DNA of 64,000 nucleotides from Pseudoalteromonas rubra (GTDB taxonomy: Bacteria; Pseudomonadota; Gammaproteobacteria; Enterobacterales; Alteromonadaceae), in NCBI RefSeq assembly GCF_000238295.3, contig NZ_AHCD03000035.1, positions 496,001-560,000 on the forward strand, read 5' to 3'. The position numbers and the translations under genes are program-made. Below are positions 62,089-64,000 of the stretch, piece after piece. Each line of letters begins with the position of its first letter. Within the stretch, counting starts at the first letter, position 1. The notes below the pieces were generated by a model, which was not told the DNA's origin, made no database searches, and saw only the letters and a list, made by a program, of their open reading frames with translations.

Positions 62089-63273
62089 CTAAGTATTCAA
62101 AATTTCCTCTATAATACGCTTGGCACTTTGAGTCGCGTTGTGTACTGCACCCCAATCCTCTTCTTGCGTGTACGAGTCTCCCGCAAAATACAATTTATGG
62201 TCGATAGTACTGGAAAGAATACTCGAAATACTCGACGGTGCTAGATCTGCCAGGTATGCCGATTGAATATATGGCTCATCATCCCAATTCTGCACCACAT
62301 GATTTATATAGTTTTGGGAGGCTTTACCATCGAAAACTTGATTTAACTCGTTAAGAATGTACTCGAGTTGCGCTTCTTGCGAAACCAATTGATACTGCCT
62401 GGCTTGCTGACCCACGGCGAAAAGCCCCAGTACATTAAGTGATGTATTCTGGCCGTATGCCGCATCAAAATAGGCACGTTGACCAGCACTTGTTTCACTA
62501 TCGGGAAAGGTTAGGTAAGTCGGATAAAATCTTTCAGCGAAGCGTATAAATACTTTAATACCACCCCAAACCGGAGCCTCCCGGATAGCATTCAGTTTGC
62601 TATATGGCAGGGACGGGCTGAAACTAATAACCTCATTTTGTAGTATTTTCAACGGCACCGTGACAATGACTTTGTCGGCTTCGTAAAGCAATCCATTATG
62701 GTCGGTAACAATAACTTTATCTCCGGTATAGTCAATTGACACTACCTGAGTGTTAAAAGTTATTTGTGACTGGATGCCCGGGACAACATACTCTTCAAAA
62801 AAATCAAACCAGGTGGAGTTTATAAATTTTTTATCTTCAAAATCACTGCCAAATGCGTCAAAAATTGGTGAAAGGTTTAGTGCGCCATTTTCAAAATACC
62901 CAACTCGATCCTGACTTTCATAACCTTGAAGCTCAATAGAGTTTTCCCATGACGATGCTTTTAATACCTTCGTTAATTCGTTTTCTGAGGCATGTAGCCA
63001 TTCCGCCCCCAGCGGGATAGGAAAATCAGCAAATGTGGTCGTGCGTTTCATTCTGCCACCATATGTGGAGGATGCCTCCAACATCTGGACGCTTACGCCG
63101 CTCTGATGAAGCAAATATCCAGCAGTCAACCCAGCCGCACCCGCACCAACAATGAGCACAGAACCAGAAAAATCTGACGGTGTGGAGAGCGAACCACTGT
63201 CGCTTTTGCACGAAGTAAGTGGTACAGATATCCCTAGTAACCCACACATTTTAATAAACGCTCTTCGATCCAT
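62089..63273 (-). CDS. Tat-exported flavin amine oxidase-like lipoprotein
   Basis: 394 aa from ATG 63273 (AGGAG upstream). The N-terminus MDRRAFIKMCGLLGISVPLT is a twin-arginine signal and is followed by SC, a lipobox, so it should be exported folded and lipid-anchored. FAD motif VLIVGAGAAGLTAGYLL, EAS...GGRMKR, and the C-terminal LYFAGDSYTQEEDWGAVHNA. Family members oxidise amines or amino acids with release of H2O2; this one is shorter than the usual 430-460 residues. Substrate unknown. Confidence 0.85.
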   Translation of the reverse strand: MDRRAFIKMCGLLGISVPLTSCKSDSGSLSTPSDFSGSVLIVGAGAAGLTAGYLLHQSGVSVQMLEASSTYGGRMKRTTTFADFPIPLGAEWLHASENELTKVLKASSWENSIELQGYESQDRVGYFENGALNLSPIFDAFGSDFEDKKFINSTWFDFFEEYVVPGIQSQITFNTQVVSIDYTGDKVIVTDHNGLLYEADKVIVTVPLKILQNEVISFSPSLPYSKLNAIREAPVWGGIKVFIRFAERFYPTYLTFPDSETSAGQRAYFDAAYGQNTSLNVLGLFAVGQQARQYQLVSQEAQLEYILNELNQVFDGKASQNYINHVVQNWDDEPYIQSAYLADLAPSSISSILSSTIDHKLYFAGDSYTQEEDWGAVHNATQSAKRIIEEILNT

Positions 63274-63393
63274 CACACTCCTCTGCTTTAGGCGCTAATG
63301 GCAACATTGATGTTCTCACAAAGGAATTGCGTTTCATCAGACACATCGCAAACAGGGGCGCACTTAATGCGCCCCATGGTTTGCTTTGTTATC

Positions 63394-63966
63394 CTATTCT
63401 GGCTTATCTATCGTTACTATCACGGCTGATAAATGTGGAAATCCCTGCCAAAGAGAAACGGACCCTTCTCCCAAAGAAAAAACGTCACTTTTTAGTTTTG
63501 GATAAAAGTACATATGGTGTACAGGGGTAGGATATAACTTGCCATTGTAAAACATTTTATTATTTGGTGACATCATATAGACCAAAGCAGCGGTCTCGGC
63601 AGTTGGCAACTTACCTGCTCGAAAAGCCTCATCCACAATTTTGTATGTTTCATCGTAAGACTTACCCTCATACAGTGATTTCATATGTAATTCATATGCT
63701 GGCAGGATTGTTCGCATAGCTGGCTCATTAAAGCAGGACGGTTCATACCTTCCATTCGGATCGTGTACTACAGCACATGTAAACTTGTTTTTCCCTTGTT
63801 TTATAGGAATGAATTTTCCACCTTTAAATTTCAGAAAAGTAGCATCTTTAGTAACATGGGATGGAGCCCCTTCACTGGCTCTGGAAATTTCCAGACGATC
63901 GGCTTCACTCAGTGAAAAACAGGGTAAAGAACCAAAGGTTAATAGAGCAAAAATCAAATATTTCAT
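63394..63966 (-). CDS. Secreted protein of unknown function
   Basis: 190 aa, signal peptide (MKYLIFALLTFGSLPCFSLS). AAGGAAA lies before the ATG. The mature part has FTCAVVHDPNGRYEPSCFNE (two Cys, likely a disulfide), MRTILPAYELHMKSLYEGKS and PVHHMYFYPKLKSDVFSLGE. It resembles secreted proteins of unknown function seen in Pseudoalteromonas and Vibrio; no family name assigned. Confidence 0.6.
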   Translation of the reverse strand: MKYLIFALLTFGSLPCFSLSEADRLEISRASEGAPSHVTKDATFLKFKGGKFIPIKQGKNKFTCAVVHDPNGRYEPSCFNEPAMRTILPAYELHMKSLYEGKSYDETYKIVDEAFRAGKLPTAETAALVYMMSPNNKMFYNGKLYPTPVHHMYFYPKLKSDVFSLGEGSVSLWQGFPHLSAVIVTIDKPE

Positions 63967-64000
63967 AGTGGTTATTATTTCCTTGTATCAACTTACTCAA

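Noticed and set aside
1..64000. CRISPR arrays, tRNA or rRNA genes, riboswitches, complete insertion sequences
   Set aside because: Looked for regularly spaced repeats, tRNA-like cloverleaves, transposase ORFs and known leader motifs; none was convincing.

Overview
The window looks like chromosome of a marine gammaproteobacterium of the Alteromonadales, most likely Pseudoalteromonas. This is an inference. It rests on moderate GC, many secreted hydrolases and lipoproteins, a winged-helix/beta-propeller membrane regulator, a palindromic element with ATACCAATTT ends, and a short peptide gene of a type I associate with that genus. I saw no rRNA, tRNA, CRISPR array, integrase or complete insertion sequence.

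Layout. 0-3.3 kb: a four-gene Mla/MCE lipid-transport operon on the minus strand, whose ATPase has lost several catalytic residues. 3.6-7.2 kb: an acidic amino acid/dicarboxylate symporter, a TonB-C-like periplasmic protein, a 59-aa protein and a PsiD-like phosphatidylserine-decarboxylase-family enzyme. 7.4-18 kb: an SDR and a periplasmic DJ-1 protein divergent from a LysR regulator, a heme-peroxidase-like protein, a Mpo1/DUF962 membrane protein, an NTF2-like/DJ-1 fusion, a membrane AraC regulator, a periplasmic metallo-beta-lactamase-fold hydrolase and a phytase-like esterase. 18.2-23 kb: a GH92 alpha-mannosidase lipoprotein divergent from a PNGase F-like protein, apparently an N-glycan degradation locus. 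23.4-36.5 kb: an accessory stretch with two copies of a 161-162 bp palindromic element, an apparently perfect 1,092 bp tandem duplication of a frameshifted membrane-protein gene, a CocE-type hydrolase with a divergent regulator, several small secreted or membrane proteins, and a 59-aa double-glycine peptide precursor at 35.4 kb that is easy to miss. 36.8-43.8 kb: a MipA/OmpV - RND adaptor - RND pump - response regulator - sensor kinase operon. 44-46.8 kb: a right-handed beta-helix protein and a membrane protein.

47.4-54.9 kb and 59.5-62.1 kb: two runs of small minus-strand genes of mostly unknown function. Several end inside TAACAA-type sequences followed by imperfect inverted repeats, which resembles integron gene cassettes (attC sites), though no integrase is visible. 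These runs also hold decayed genes: a fragment resembling the minimal CRISPR polymerase (mCpol) palm domain, a membrane protein interrupted by an in-frame TAG, and a shattered cassette ORF. Between the runs, at 55.8-59.4 kb, lies a plus-strand pair: an 820-aa protein of unknown function followed after 38 bp by a LodB/halogenase-like flavoprotein. By analogy with LodA/LodB and QhpC/QhpG, this could be an enzyme and its maturation flavoprotein. The window ends with a Tat-exported amine-oxidase-like flavoprotein and a secreted protein of unknown function.

All product names come from reading motifs by eye; no database search was run.
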